23,165 bases of DNA from Cyanobacteria bacterium UBA8803 (GTDB lineage: Bacteria; Cyanobacteriota; Cyanobacteriia; Cyanobacteriales; Coleofasciculaceae). Made by a program: the position numbers and the translations under genes. Under the pieces are notes generated by a model. That model was not told the origin of the DNA and made no database searches. It was given only the letters and a program-made list of their open reading frames with translations. This document shows positions 1 through 7,369 of this stretch, piece after piece. The DNA lies in the NCBI GenBank assembly GCA_003505715.1, contig DNXU01000323.1:13768-36932 (forward strand), given 5' to 3'. Position 1 is the first letter of the stretch. Each line of letters starts with the position of its first letter.

Positions 1-1
1 A

Positions 2-57
2 CCAACAACCAACAACCAATAACCAACAACAAACAACAAACAACAAACAACCAATAA
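2..57. repeat. Heptanucleotide tandem repeat array (CCAACAA-type)
   Basis: Eight consecutive seven-base units of the forms CCAACAA, CCAATAA and CAAACAA. The array runs directly into the stop codon of the CheW-like gene: the complement of 58-60 is TAG and the next unit begins at once. It belongs to the short tandemly repeated repetitive (STRR) sequences known in filamentous cyanobacteria. It may continue left of the window. Confidence 0.9.
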
Positions 58-753
58 CTATAATACCTTTTTATCAAGGGCGTAGAATAATAACTCATCG
101 TCCAAATAATTAACAGTTTTATTGCGCCAGCTAACGATCCATTTTGTATAGGTAGCTGTAGCTTTAGAGATTACCGCTGGCGGCTCTCTTAATTCATCAG
201 GATGGATGCGGTGAACTCCATGAATTTCATCAACAGGAAAAACCCAACTGTTTCCTTGCCTTTCTAAAACTACCATGCGTTGGTAGACCACTGGGTTGAT
301 AGTGCGATCGCGCTCTCGCTCAGCTGTGGTTTCTAGATCTAGGAGCGCCTGGAGTGATGCACAAAGGAGGATTGCGCCCCGAATATTGACAACGCCTAGG
401 AAAACCTGGTTACTGAGGTGCGGTAGGGTGTGGATGACGCTAGGCTGCGTTACTTCTTTAAAGAATTGAGCAGGTAGTGCCAGCCATTCGTCAGCGATGC
501 GAAAGATGACCACTGATAGTATCTGGACACTCTCTATCCTCATTCCTTGGCTTGGGTAGCCCAATTGGGCAGATCCGTCTTGAGCCAGTAAGTCAGTCCA
601 TTGCTGAAGATAGCCCTCCGGAACTTCACGTTCCAACAAACCGCGCCCAGCTGCGGAATAGATAGGGCAGTTACGGCAGTGAATCACAATTTTGAGTTCA
701 CCGCAAGAGCGATCGCCTGCTACTCCGATCTGGTTCCAGCAATCGTTAGCCAT
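58..753 (-). CDS. CheW-like chemotaxis adaptor with cysteine-rich N-terminus
   Basis: A 231-aa adaptor expected to couple chemoreceptors to a CheA histidine kinase at cytoplasmic receptor arrays. The CheW domain spans roughly residues 75-225 and shows the typical pattern: an FRIADEWLALP opening strand, then VFLGVVNIRGAILLC, then a C-terminal VDEIHGVHRI segment. The first 35 residues are unlike classical CheW and hold four cysteines (C5, C17, C26, C29) in the frame CWNQIGVAGDRSC...HCRNCP. This could bind a metal or an iron-sulfur cluster, but that is inference. The start is ATG; no convincing Shine-Dalgarno is visible. It is the last gene visible in a minus-strand run behind two chemoreceptors, with a 17-unit repeat array before it and another repeat array touching its stop codon. 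No CheA or CheY is in the window. Confidence 0.9.
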   Translation of the reverse strand: MANDCWNQIGVAGDRSCGELKIVIHCRNCPIYSAAGRGLLEREVPEGYLQQWTDLLAQDGSAQLGYPSQGMRIESVQILSVVIFRIADEWLALPAQFFKEVTQPSVIHTLPHLSNQVFLGVVNIRGAILLCASLQALLDLETTAERERDRTINPVVYQRMVVLERQGNSWVFPVDEIHGVHRIHPDELREPPAVISKATATYTKWIVSWRNKTVNYLDDELLFYALDKKVL

Positions 754-798
754 ATGTCTGTGTTTAATACTGTAAAGTCATTGAAATACTTGCTGCCC

Positions 799-917
799 CC
801 AATTACCAATTACCAATTACCAATCACCAATCACCAATCACCAATCACCAATCACCAATTACCAATTACCAATCACCAATCACCAATTACCAATTACCAA
901 TCACCAATTACCAATTA
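799..917. repeat. Heptanucleotide tandem repeat array (CCAATTA/CCAATCA), 17 units
   Basis: Seventeen perfect seven-base units with only one variable base. With T for CCAATTA and C for CCAATCA, the order from the left is TTTCCCCCTTCCTTCTT. The array separates the second chemoreceptor gene from the CheW-like gene and overlaps the receptor's 3' end by 10 bases, supplying its stop codon. It is an STRR-type element. Confidence 0.95.
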
Positions 918-2530
918 CCATCAACCTGAAACCGAGAAATTTCTTGGTGTAAGTCTTGTGCCGCTTCGTTCATTTGCGCGATCGCCTTGTTAATCTCGCC
1001 CAATACGTCAGCAGTTTGTGAGGAAGCTGTACTTAACTGCACCATTGCCAAGCTGATTTGCCTTGCGCCTAAAGACTGTGTCTCCATTCCTTGATTCACT
1101 TCTGCAAAACGGGGGGTGAGAGCTTGCACTTGCTCGATAATCTCTGTTAATTGCCAACTAATACTCTGAACATCTTCAACGCTGCGATCTACTTCTTGAG
1201 TAAACTCAGCCATTTCCTTGACGCCAGTGGATACAGCTGATTGCATCTCTTGAACCATGCTCTCAATATCTAGGGTAGCTACAGCTGTTTGATCGGCGAG
1301 GCGGCGAATTTCTTTGGCAACCACAGCAAACCCCGCACCATACTTGCCTGCTTTTTCAGCTTCAATAGCGGCGTTGAGGGAGAGTAAATTGGTCTGAGCG
1401 GCGACTTTGGTAATAGTGGTAACAATACTGCTGATATTGTTGGCTTTTTCTGTGATGATGTTCAGTTTGTCGGAAATTGAGTTAGTGGCTGCCGCTAACT
1501 GACGCATGGTGTTTTCCATGTGGTTCAAGTTTTTTTGACCCCCTGAAGCCGCGATCGCTGTAGTTTGGGAGGTAGAAGCAACGTCTTCGATGGTTTGCAC
1601 GAGTTGCTTAGAGGTAGCTGCGATCTCTTTGCTGGTGGCTACCACTTCCTTTATAGAGGCAGCTTGTTCTGTGACTGTGGCATCTAATTGCTTGCCAGAA
1701 GCAAACATTTGAGTAGCACAAGCACTCACCTGCATTCCGGACTGCTGCACTTGACAGATGAGAACATTCAGATTTTGAGTCATGCTGCGGAAGGCAGCTA
1801 ATAATTTTCCGATTTCATCGTTTGAAGTAACTTCAATTTTGGTAGTCAGATTACCCGCAGAAACCTCTTCAGCTATTTCCACTGCAAGTTCTAAAGACCG
1901 GGTGATAATACGTGTAATAGTCAGTGAAATGAGTACGCCCGTTCCGATAACTAATAAGTTACTACCCCAAGAAAAGTAAGTTGAGATGTTCCGTGCTTGT
2001 GTGGCAGCTTTTTGCCGTTCAGCTAAGAGTTGATTTTCCGATTCCTGCATCTCGGCCAATTGTAACCTGAGCTTATTCATGATTCGTTGCCCAGTTCCAG
2101 AACTTACTATTGCTTTAACTTCTGCTTCTTTCCCGGCTCTTCGTAAAGCGATTGTTTCTGCTAGATAAGCCCTTCTCTGCTGAACTATATCTTCAATAGA
2201 TTTTAGCCTTTCCTGCTGTGCTTTATCTTTTATAGATTGCTTTAAATTAGCTAATAGCTCGTTAAGTTTAGTATTCGCTTGTTTATAAGGTTCTAAGAAT
2301 TCTTCTTTCCCCGTGTAAAGAAACCCTCGTTGACCAGTTTCCGCTTCAATCACGCTTTTATCTAATTGCTCTAATCGTTGTTTTATTTCATAAGTAAATA
2401 TGACTTCTTTTATAGAATTATTTAAAATATTCTTTCGTCTTTGTTCCATAAAATCACTAATTAATAGTAGCAAAAAAATTATGCCAAACCCCATCCATAA
2501 AACATGATTAATTCTCAAATGTTTTCCCAT
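908..2530 (-). CDS. Methyl-accepting chemotaxis protein with CHASE3-like sensor
   Basis: A 540-aa inner-membrane chemoreceptor. TM1 is at about residues 10-26. An extracytoplasmic helical region at about 30-185 carries the CHASE3 hallmark [11 protein letters not shown] near residue 64. TM2 is at about 188-207, followed by a HAMP domain to about 257 and then the long signalling coiled coil, whose hairpin tip lies at about 378-412 ([17 protein letters not shown]). The ATG is preceded by AAGGAAC, a good ribosome-binding site. It lies 33 bases behind the preceding receptor gene, so both are probably one transcript. Its signalling half is a close paralogue of that receptor. The last residues (DGNW) and the TAA are written by the adjacent heptamer repeat; the paralogue ends at FKV instead. 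No CheR-tethering pentapeptide is seen. The ligand is unknown. Confidence 0.93.
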   Translation of the reverse strand: MGKHLRINHVLWMGFGIIFLLLLISDFMEQRRKNILNNSIKEVIFTYEIKQRLEQLDKSVIEAETGQRGFLYTGKEEFLEPYKQANTKLNELLANLKQSIKDKAQQERLKSIEDIVQQRRAYLAETIALRRAGKEAEVKAIVSSGTGQRIMNKLRLQLAEMQESENQLLAERQKAATQARNISTYFSWGSNLLVIGTGVLISLTITRIITRSLELAVEIAEEVSAGNLTTKIEVTSNDEIGKLLAAFRSMTQNLNVLICQVQQSGMQVSACATQMFASGKQLDATVTEQAASIKEVVATSKEIAATSKQLVQTIEDVASTSQTTAIAASGGQKNLNHMENTMRQLAAATNSISDKLNIITEKANNISSIVTTITKVAAQTNLLSLNAAIEAEKAGKYGAGFAVVAKEIRRLADQTAVATLDIESMVQEMQSAVSTGVKEMAEFTQEVDRSVEDVQSISWQLTEIIEQVQALTPRFAEVNQGMETQSLGARQISLAMVQLSTASSQTADVLGEINKAIAQMNEAAQDLHQEISRFQVDGNW

Positions 2531-2563
2531 GTTCCTTTCCTACTTTGGCCATTACGCATTACC

Positions 2564-4309
2564 TTACACTTTAAAACGAGAAATTTCTTGTTGCAAGCCT
2601 GCTGCTGCTTCATTCAATTGTTCAATAGCATTGTTCGTATCCCGTAATGCTTCAGCGATTTGCTGGGAGGCTTCACTTAATTGCTCCATCGCCAAGCTGA
2701 TTTGCTGCGCTCCTTCCGACTGAGCAGCCATCCCCTGATTAACTGTTTCAAAACGCGGTGTCAGACTCTGCACTTGCTCGATCGCTTGAGCTAATTGTAG
2801 GCTAATATTGCGAACATCTTCGACGCTATGGCTGACTTCTTTAGTGAACTTATCCATTTCCATTACTCCACTGGAAACGGCAGATTGCATTTCTTTAACC
2901 ATCTGCTCGATTTCCAAGGTAGCAACAGCAGTTTGGTCGGCTAGGCGTCGAATTTCTCTGGCTACCACGGCAAAACCTGTGCCATACTCTCCAGCTTTTT
3001 CAGCCTCAATGGCAGCGTTGAGTGAGAGCAAATTGGTCTGATCAGCAACTTTGGTAATAGTAGTTACCACGCTATTGATGTTATTGGCCTTTTCACTAAT
3101 TGCTCCTAGTTTGGCAGAGATAGAACCAGTAGCATTGGTGAGTTGACGCATAGTAGTCTCCATCCGTCTCAGTTCAGCTTGACCGCTGCTTGCTGCTTTG
3201 GCTGTTTCTTGGGATACACAAGCCACTTCTTTGATCGTATGCACTAGTTCCTCAGCTGTACGAGCAATCTCTTTACCTGTTGCCGTTACCTGACTAGTCG
3301 ATGCAGCTTGTTCGCTCACCGTAGCTTCTAATTGCTTGCCAGAGGCAGCAATTTGGGTGGTAGAGGTGATAATTTGAATTCCGGAATGCTGGACTTGACC
3401 GATCAAAGATCTGAGGTTTTCACCCATGGTTTGGAAGGCTGCCAGTAATCTGCCGATTTCATCCTTATCCTGGGAGAGAACCTCAATTCTGCTACTGAGA
3501 TCGCCAGCTGAGATTTTTTCAGCAACTGTTACCACTCTGGCGATTTTGCTCCCTAGGGGTTTAGCGATCGCATTACTGAAGTAAATCCCAAATACCACAG
3601 CTGTTAGTGGGCCAATTGCCAAACCCAGGAACACCCAAAAGCGGGTTTGGGTGATATCCCTAGTAGCAGCTTTTTCAGCATTTGCTGCTGTATCTTCGTT
3701 AATTTGTATATCATCAAGAATCGATTTTGTTGCTGCTTCAAAGGAGGTGCGGTTCGCTTTGGCTCGTTGGTGCAGCCGCATAAAAATATCAGCAGCCTGG
3801 TTGGCGATCGCCATTTCTGGGGAATTACCCTTATCCTGACGCCACAGTTCCAGCTGCCGTTCAAAGGGGTTAAGTATCCCCTGTCGCTCAAATTCTTCAT
3901 TAAGCTGTAGGAATTCTTCGTGGTCTTTCTTCCAAGTATTCCAGTTAATCACTAGCTGTTGGTATACTCGGTCTTCTTCCTGCGAGCGGAGGGGCGTTGT
4001 TTGATATTGTTGGAAGCCTGCGTCGATCTGCTCCCACGCTCTCTGAATTCTCTCTAATTCAACTTGTCTTTCTGATCGGGTGAGTTGGGGATTAAGTAAA
4101 ATTCTTTCTGAGGATTCGATTTGAGTTTGTCCTTCATTTATTTTCCACAATCCTAGAACGCTGGGCAGGCTTTTATTTCCTAAAGTATCAATATGTTGGC
4201 TGAGGCGAGCATTCCCACTCCAGCCGATGATAGCCACAATCAATATAATCAGACCCATGAACAGAAATGCAACAATCATGCGCGTTTGCAAGGTCATATT
4301 CTTGAACAT
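2564..4309 (-). CDS. Methyl-accepting chemotaxis protein, four-helix-bundle sensor
   Basis: A 581-aa inner-membrane chemoreceptor that feeds a CheA/CheW signalling complex. TM1 is at about residues 11-30. A helical extracytoplasmic sensor of about 190 residues follows, of the 4HB_MCP type, with the [14 protein letters not shown] start of helix 1 near residue 59. TM2 is at about 223-245, HAMP at about 246-300, and the methyl-accepting signalling domain carries the conserved tip at about 422-460. The ATG at 4309 is preferred over an in-frame TTG at 4327 because AAAGGA stands eight bases upstream of the ATG. It is probably the first gene of the receptor-receptor-CheW operon, with a 349-base non-coding region upstream. 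Two tandem receptors with different sensor regions but near-identical signalling halves suggest duplication with sensor swapping (inference). Confidence 0.93.
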   Translation of the reverse strand: MFKNMTLQTRMIVAFLFMGLIILIVAIIGWSGNARLSQHIDTLGNKSLPSVLGLWKINEGQTQIESSERILLNPQLTRSERQVELERIQRAWEQIDAGFQQYQTTPLRSQEEDRVYQQLVINWNTWKKDHEEFLQLNEEFERQGILNPFERQLELWRQDKGNSPEMAIANQAADIFMRLHQRAKANRTSFEAATKSILDDIQINEDTAANAEKAATRDITQTRFWVFLGLAIGPLTAVVFGIYFSNAIAKPLGSKIARVVTVAEKISAGDLSSRIEVLSQDKDEIGRLLAAFQTMGENLRSLIGQVQHSGIQIITSTTQIAASGKQLEATVSEQAASTSQVTATGKEIARTAEELVHTIKEVACVSQETAKAASSGQAELRRMETTMRQLTNATGSISAKLGAISEKANNINSVVTTITKVADQTNLLSLNAAIEAEKAGEYGTGFAVVAREIRRLADQTAVATLEIEQMVKEMQSAVSSGVMEMDKFTKEVSHSVEDVRNISLQLAQAIEQVQSLTPRFETVNQGMAAQSEGAQQISLAMEQLSEASQQIAEALRDTNNAIEQLNEAAAGLQQEISRFKV

Positions 4310-4658
4310 GAGTTTTTCCTTTATCAAGGGTAAATCTAACGACTAGTAATTGGTAATCGGTAATTGATCGGTCATTTTTTGCCGATTATCCATCACCGCT
4401 CACCCATTACCATGTAACAGAAGATAACATTTTACCCCAGATAGCCAGGAGACCCAAATCCTTACCTGTGGCAGCAACTAGCTGGCTCAATTGACTACCC
4501 GCCATCGCTGAACTTCTGCCCAACTAGCGAGAATAGTTTCTTGTTCAGATCATTTTTGTTAAGAACATTAACAATTATTTTATAAATTTTATAAACCTTA
4601 ATAAAAGCTTTTCAAATTCTGCCTGCCTTCGCTTTAGAGAAGAACTCTAGTGCTTTCC
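4310..4658. other. Non-coding region upstream of the chemoreceptor operon
   Basis: About 349 bases without a plausible gene. It holds a short degenerate heptamer run at 4347-4367 (TAATTGG, TAATCGG, TAATTGA). It also holds an AT-rich stretch with a perfect 9-base tandem repeat, ATTTTATAA twice at 4577-4594. On the minus strand that AT-rich block contains TATAAAAT-like hexamers that could serve as a -10 element for the receptor operon. No -35 can be assigned with confidence. The DUF4112 gene ends at the right edge, pointing into this region. Confidence 0.5.
4317..4322 (-). promoter_or_regulatory. Ribosome-binding site AAAGGA of the four-helix-bundle receptor
   Basis: On the minus strand AAAGGA stands eight bases before the ATG at 4309. 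It lies inside the in-frame extension to the TTG at 4327 and so decides for the shorter start. Confidence 0.7.
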
Positions 4659-5162
4659 TCATCTGGCGATCGCATTTACCAACCAGGTCAAAAGTAAGAC
4701 ACCAATGGCCGCGATCGCTACCACAACTAAAAATAATCCTCCCAACAGTAAAGCCAAAAACAACCAATCAGAATGTTTTTGAGACTTGGGAACCTCTAAG
4801 TGTTCTTCCAAAATTGCCATATTCCTAGCATTAGATTTCCAGGTCGCATCCACCAGATCGCCGACAACGGGTACAGCTCCAAACACCGTCTCAAACACGA
4901 TATTGCCCACCATTTTTGTCAAGGTCGATCGTGGAAGACCCAGCCGAGCTGCTTCAATAACAATATAGGCTGAGAGAATTGTCCCCACAAAATCTCCTCC
5001 TCCTGGCAAAATACCCAGTAGGGGATCGAGACCAATTCGATAAGGGGTTCCCGGAATAGGAATTGCGTTATCCAAAAGGTAACTCAAACGGCGTAAGCGT
5101 TGAAGGGTTGAGGTTTTGGCGTTAAGCGGTACTCTAGGTGGCTGTTGCGAAAACTGGGACAT
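4659..5162 (-). CDS. DUF4112 domain-containing membrane protein
   Basis: A 167-aa protein of the DUF4112 family, function unknown. The family core is clear: a LSYLLDNAIPIPGTPYRIGLDPLLG segment (about residues 24-48), glycine-rich ILPGGGDFVG, then a second half with AVPVVGDLVDATWKSN that mirrors the first. A strongly hydrophobic C-terminal helix of about 30 residues (LLLGGLFLVVVAIAAIGVLL) indicates membrane anchoring. I chose the ATG at 5162, where the sequence MSQFSQQPP begins. The in-frame TTG at 5210 sits next to a palindromic hairpin and has no Shine-Dalgarno, but the ATG lacks a clear one too. It lies 95 bases downstream of the DUF2231 gene with a likely terminator between, so the two may not be co-transcribed. 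Confidence 0.85.
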   Translation of the reverse strand: MSQFSQQPPRVPLNAKTSTLQRLRRLSYLLDNAIPIPGTPYRIGLDPLLGILPGGGDFVGTILSAYIVIEAARLGLPRSTLTKMVGNIVFETVFGAVPVVGDLVDATWKSNARNMAILEEHLEVPKSQKHSDWLFLALLLGGLFLVVVAIAAIGVLLLTWLVNAIAR

Positions 5163-5214
5163 TGCAGAAATATAAGTGAATATAAACGCTGCGACGGACG
5201 AAGTGGACAAATAA

Positions 5215-5234
5215 GGGCAGGATATATCCTGCCC
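5215..5234 (-). terminator. Perfect 20-bp palindrome, probable terminator of the DUF2231 gene
   Basis: GGGCAGGATA followed by its exact reverse complement TATCCTGCCC. ATA at 5211-5213 pairs with TAT at 5236-5238 across one mismatch. On the minus strand the hairpin is followed by TTATTT. It lies between the DUF2231 stop and the DUF4112 start, which suits a transcription terminator. It could also be one copy of a dispersed palindromic repeat. Confidence 0.55.
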
Positions 5235-5257
5235 CTATAGCATACTAGATGCACTCC

Positions 5258-5779
5258 CTAGGATTGCTCGCTGTTACCATAGCCAATCACAGCAATTTTA
5301 TGACGATAAACTAGTTCCCCTCCATACCAACCCGAAATACCTAGAAGCGCTGCCACAACGACCGACAAAAGCAGCCCAGTGAAGAGAATATTCTCAAATG
5401 GGTCACCGAGTCGCACTCCGAGGTTAATTGCTGTCAGCACGAGTGCTGTAACATTAGCATACATGTGTGCCCAGCCAGCTGTGTGCTGCCGAACGCGACG
5501 AATTCTAATAAAATCTAGCAAGCCAGTAATAGCTGCTAGGAGACCCGTGACTAAACCAGCAGCAATTAGCCAAAATGAAGCGCGTGCCCAAAAAACGTCT
5601 TTTAGCACCCAGTAGGCGATATCAGTGACTGGTGCTACGACTAAAAGACCTATGGGTAAAGTAATGAGGGCAGGATGGATGGGATGTCCAGCGATCGCAA
5701 CTGTACTGGGCACGCCACTATCACGATAGTTACTTTCGTGACTTTCAATTACTGGTGGAATATTTGGTGTTTGCGTCAT
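5258..5779 (-). CDS. DUF2231 domain-containing integral membrane protein
   Basis: A 173-aa protein with the DUF2231 signature: AGHPIHPALITLPIGLL at about residues 30-46, which is the defining motif, then four hydrophobic helices (about 40-62, 72-90, 108-125, 133-153) and the family's GWYGGELVYRH near the C-terminus. The histidines of GHPIHP and VYRH could be cofactor or metal ligands, but the function is unknown. The start is ATG at 5779; an in-frame TTG lies two codons upstream. No Shine-Dalgarno is visible, and a heptamer repeat array begins nine bases upstream of the start codon. It is followed by a palindrome that may terminate it. Confidence 0.88.
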   Translation of the reverse strand: MTQTPNIPPVIESHESNYRDSGVPSTVAIAGHPIHPALITLPIGLLVVAPVTDIAYWVLKDVFWARASFWLIAAGLVTGLLAAITGLLDFIRIRRVRQHTAGWAHMYANVTALVLTAINLGVRLGDPFENILFTGLLLSVVVAALLGISGWYGGELVYRHKIAVIGYGNSEQS

Positions 5780-5787
5780 AATCAATA

Positions 5788-5836
5788 TTGGTTGTTGTTT
5801 GTTGTTGGTTGTTTGTTGTTTGTTGTTTGTTGTTTG
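5788..5836. repeat. Heptanucleotide tandem repeat array (TTGTTTG-type)
   Basis: Seven seven-base units: TTGGTTG, TTGTTTG, TTGTTGG, then TTGTTTG four times. It is the reverse-complement orientation of the family at positions 2-57. It lies directly upstream of the DUF2231 start codon. Confidence 0.9.
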
Positions 5837-5855
5837 TAGCCCCTGAACACTGCAC

Positions 5856-5869
5856 TATGAACCATGAAC
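5856..5869. repeat. Two-unit heptamer repeat of the GTTCATG family
   Basis: TATGAAC and CATGAAC in tandem; on the minus strand this reads GTTCATG GTTCATA. It follows the DUF2993 stop codon (TGA, complement of 5872-5874) after two bases. The same family, in the other orientation, lies behind the glutamine-synthetase-like gene at 23115-23142. Confidence 0.7.
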
Positions 5870-5871
5870 AA

Positions 5872-6609
5872 TCAAGAAGGGAATTGCTCAACATACGCCT
5901 GTGCCTGAATAGTCATTTTTCCCTTTTGCACATCCAATCCCTTAAGGCGAAGCGATATCCCTTCCAATTCAAAGTTGCGCAAGTCCAACAACTCGCTAGC
6001 AATTTCTAACAGTGCTGCTGTGAATTCCAGGGATACTTCTTTCCCCTCGGCATACTGCACATCCTCTAAAACTATGCGTTCCCCACCAGCACTCAGGTGC
6101 GGTACGGCAGAGGAATAGATGTGTTTCCTTTGGCCTGTTTCTTGAAGTTCAATCTCGGCTTTGAGGGTAATCTTACTCTCACCTGGCAGAAGGAACTCTA
6201 CCTGACGGGTGTTGATGGTCATGGGTTGACCTTCTACATTCACAGTCAAGTTTTGCAGCTTTTTCTGGATAAACTCAGAATTGAAGGCCCGTTGTAGATC
6301 TGGTTCCGTCAGAACAATGTGAGCGTCCGCATCGGTGGGACGGGTCAATTCAATTTTCCCAAAAGCGGCACTTAGAGGATTGATAGCTATGCCACCTGTT
6401 TCGACCTTTAACTCCTCTGTGCGTAGGTCTTTCTGCATCACTAGACCTTGGCCTTCAATTTTGACCGAATCTAGCTCTCCTTGAACCAGCTTGATTGGGT
6501 TGGTCCGAATATCAACATTCAGGTTTTCCACCTCATCCAACTGGCTCGATAGACCAATCTCTGCCGCTTTGCTGAGTGCCTGTTCCCCAATATCTCCCTT
6601 TTGTTGCAT
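5872..6609 (-). CDS. DUF2993 / LmeA-like phospholipid-binding protein
   Basis: A 245-aa protein of the DUF2993 family, which includes mycobacterial LmeA, a phospholipid-binding protein of mannan maturation. The cyanobacterial members have no assigned role. Visible family features are SQLDEVENLNVDIRTNPIKLVQGELDSV in the first third, the QGLVMQKDLRTEELKV strand, and ADAHIVLTEPDLQRAFNSEFI. The rest is beta-rich, as expected of a lipid-cradling fold. There is no signal peptide or membrane helix. The start is uncertain: ATG at 6609 gives MQQKGDIGEQAL, the usual look of the N-terminus, while GTG at 6657 would add 16 residues. Neither has a strong ribosome-binding site. A GTTCATG-type repeat follows the stop codon. 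Confidence 0.85.
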   Translation of the reverse strand: MQQKGDIGEQALSKAAEIGLSSQLDEVENLNVDIRTNPIKLVQGELDSVKIEGQGLVMQKDLRTEELKVETGGIAINPLSAAFGKIELTRPTDADAHIVLTEPDLQRAFNSEFIQKKLQNLTVNVEGQPMTINTRQVEFLLPGESKITLKAEIELQETGQRKHIYSSAVPHLSAGGERIVLEDVQYAEGKEVSLEFTAALLEIASELLDLRNFELEGISLRLKGLDVQKGKMTIQAQAYVEQFPS

Positions 6610-6772
6610 CACAAGCCTGATTTCCTGTTGCGCGTTCCCGTTAGGTGTTCTTGCCACAATCTAGGCGATCGCCCTAGACTCGTGAATCTGCCTGATGGCA
6701 TAACTGATAAGTAGTCCGTCATGAACTACCTACACAAGGGTGTGGTCAAAACCAGTTGGCGATGGAGAAGAC

Positions 6773-6799
6773 AAGGGGGACTCTTGAAGAGTCTTCCTT
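6773..6799 (+). other. Hairpin-forming sequence in the DUF2993/75-aa gene divergent region
   Basis: GACTC at 6779-6783 and GAGTC at 6789-6793 can pair around TTGAA. The flanks AAGG and CCTT extend the stem across mismatches. On the plus strand a T-rich run (TTTATTTATAA) follows. It lies between divergent genes, so it might be a leader hairpin or attenuator for the 75-aa gene, or chance. No promoter can be assigned in 6610-6839. Confidence 0.3.
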
Positions 6800-6839
6800 T
6801 ATTTATAATTGACCAATCAGGGAATTTACCGTACTACCT

Positions 6840-7067
6840 ATGAATCCTATGGAAGAGGCCGAACGCGAGAAAGCCAACGTTAGCTCATGCCACTTAGCTC
6901 CCATATTCGCTGATATCATGCGTCAAGGCCAGATCGCCTTTGCTGACTGGCACGAACTCATGACAGCTCCCTGGGATAGTTCTTTTAATAGTTGCGATGA
7001 AGATATCATTACTCGACTAATCTACGGCGTGCATCGCGGACTCGTGAAAGTGGTAGAGGAGCCTTAG
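6840..7067 (+). CDS. Small hypothetical protein, 75 aa
   Basis: A 75-aa acidic, soluble protein that I do not recognise as a named family. It reads like a real compact protein: LAPIFADIMRQGQIAFADWHELMTAPWD is predicted helical, and the end DIITRLIYGVHRGLVKVVEE is a regular amphipathic helix. There is no signal peptide or membrane segment. The first ATG is at 6840; another in-frame ATG three codons later is equally possible, and neither has a visible Shine-Dalgarno. It stands alone on the plus strand, divergent from DUF2993. A six-unit heptamer repeat array begins at the first base after its TAG. Function unknown. Confidence 0.65.
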   Translation: MNPMEEAEREKANVSSCHLAPIFADIMRQGQIAFADWHELMTAPWDSSFNSCDEDIITRLIYGVHRGLVKVVEEP

Positions 7068-7109
7068 TTATTGGTTGTTTGTTATTGGTTGTTTGTTATT
7101 GGTTGTTTG
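7068..7109. repeat. Heptanucleotide tandem repeat array (TTATTGG-TTGTTTG)3
   Basis: Six seven-base units alternating TTATTGG and TTGTTTG, three perfect 14-base dimers. It begins at the base after the stop codon of the 75-aa gene. The CheW-like gene ends in the same order on its own strand (TAG then TTATTGG then TTGTTTG). Confidence 0.92.
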
Positions 7110-7162
7110 TTATCATTCACCGCTCAGGAGTTATAGGGCTTACGCAGAGCCTTTATTAGTAG

Positions 7163-7189
7163 GGTGTGTTATGCGGTAGCTAACGCACC
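7163..7189. repeat. Palindromic GGTGTGTTA...TAACGCACC element
   Basis: GGTGTGTTA at 7163-7171 and TAACGCACC at 7181-7189 form a nine-base stem with one G-T pair and the loop TGCGGTAGC. Sequences of this GGTGCGTTA...TAACGCACC type are common dispersed palindromes in cyanobacterial genomes. The rest of the stretch 7110-7369 holds HIP1 sites and no supported gene. Confidence 0.65.
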
Positions 7190-7356
7190 ATCACCGCTAT
7201 ATCGCTCTTTTTTCACTCTCGCCAGAGCCAAAGCTGTAACCCTTACAGTAACAATTTGAGCCTAGGGTATGGGTTTCTATCAGCTTGCGATCGCTTTCAT
7301 CGTAGTAAGTTGGTGGCAGAAGCGCGATCGCGCTGCTATTCAGAATCAGGCAATTT

Positions 7357-7362
7357 GAGGAG
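7357..7362 (+). promoter_or_regulatory. Ribosome-binding site GAGGAG of the E2-like acyltransferase
   Basis: GAGGAG stands seven bases before the ATG at 7370. It identifies that ATG, rather than an upstream in-frame TTG at 7256, as the start of the E2-like gene. Confidence 0.8.
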
Positions 7363-7369
7363 ACGAAAG

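Noticed and set aside
799..917. CRISPR-like regular repeat
   Set aside because: The units are seven bases and contiguous with no unique spacers, and no cas gene is in the window.
601..993. A plus-strand open frame with repeated [10 protein letters not shown] peptides
   Set aside because: It is produced by the heptamer array and by the antisense of the CheW-like and receptor genes. A 7-base unit read in triplets gives a 7-residue peptide period automatically.
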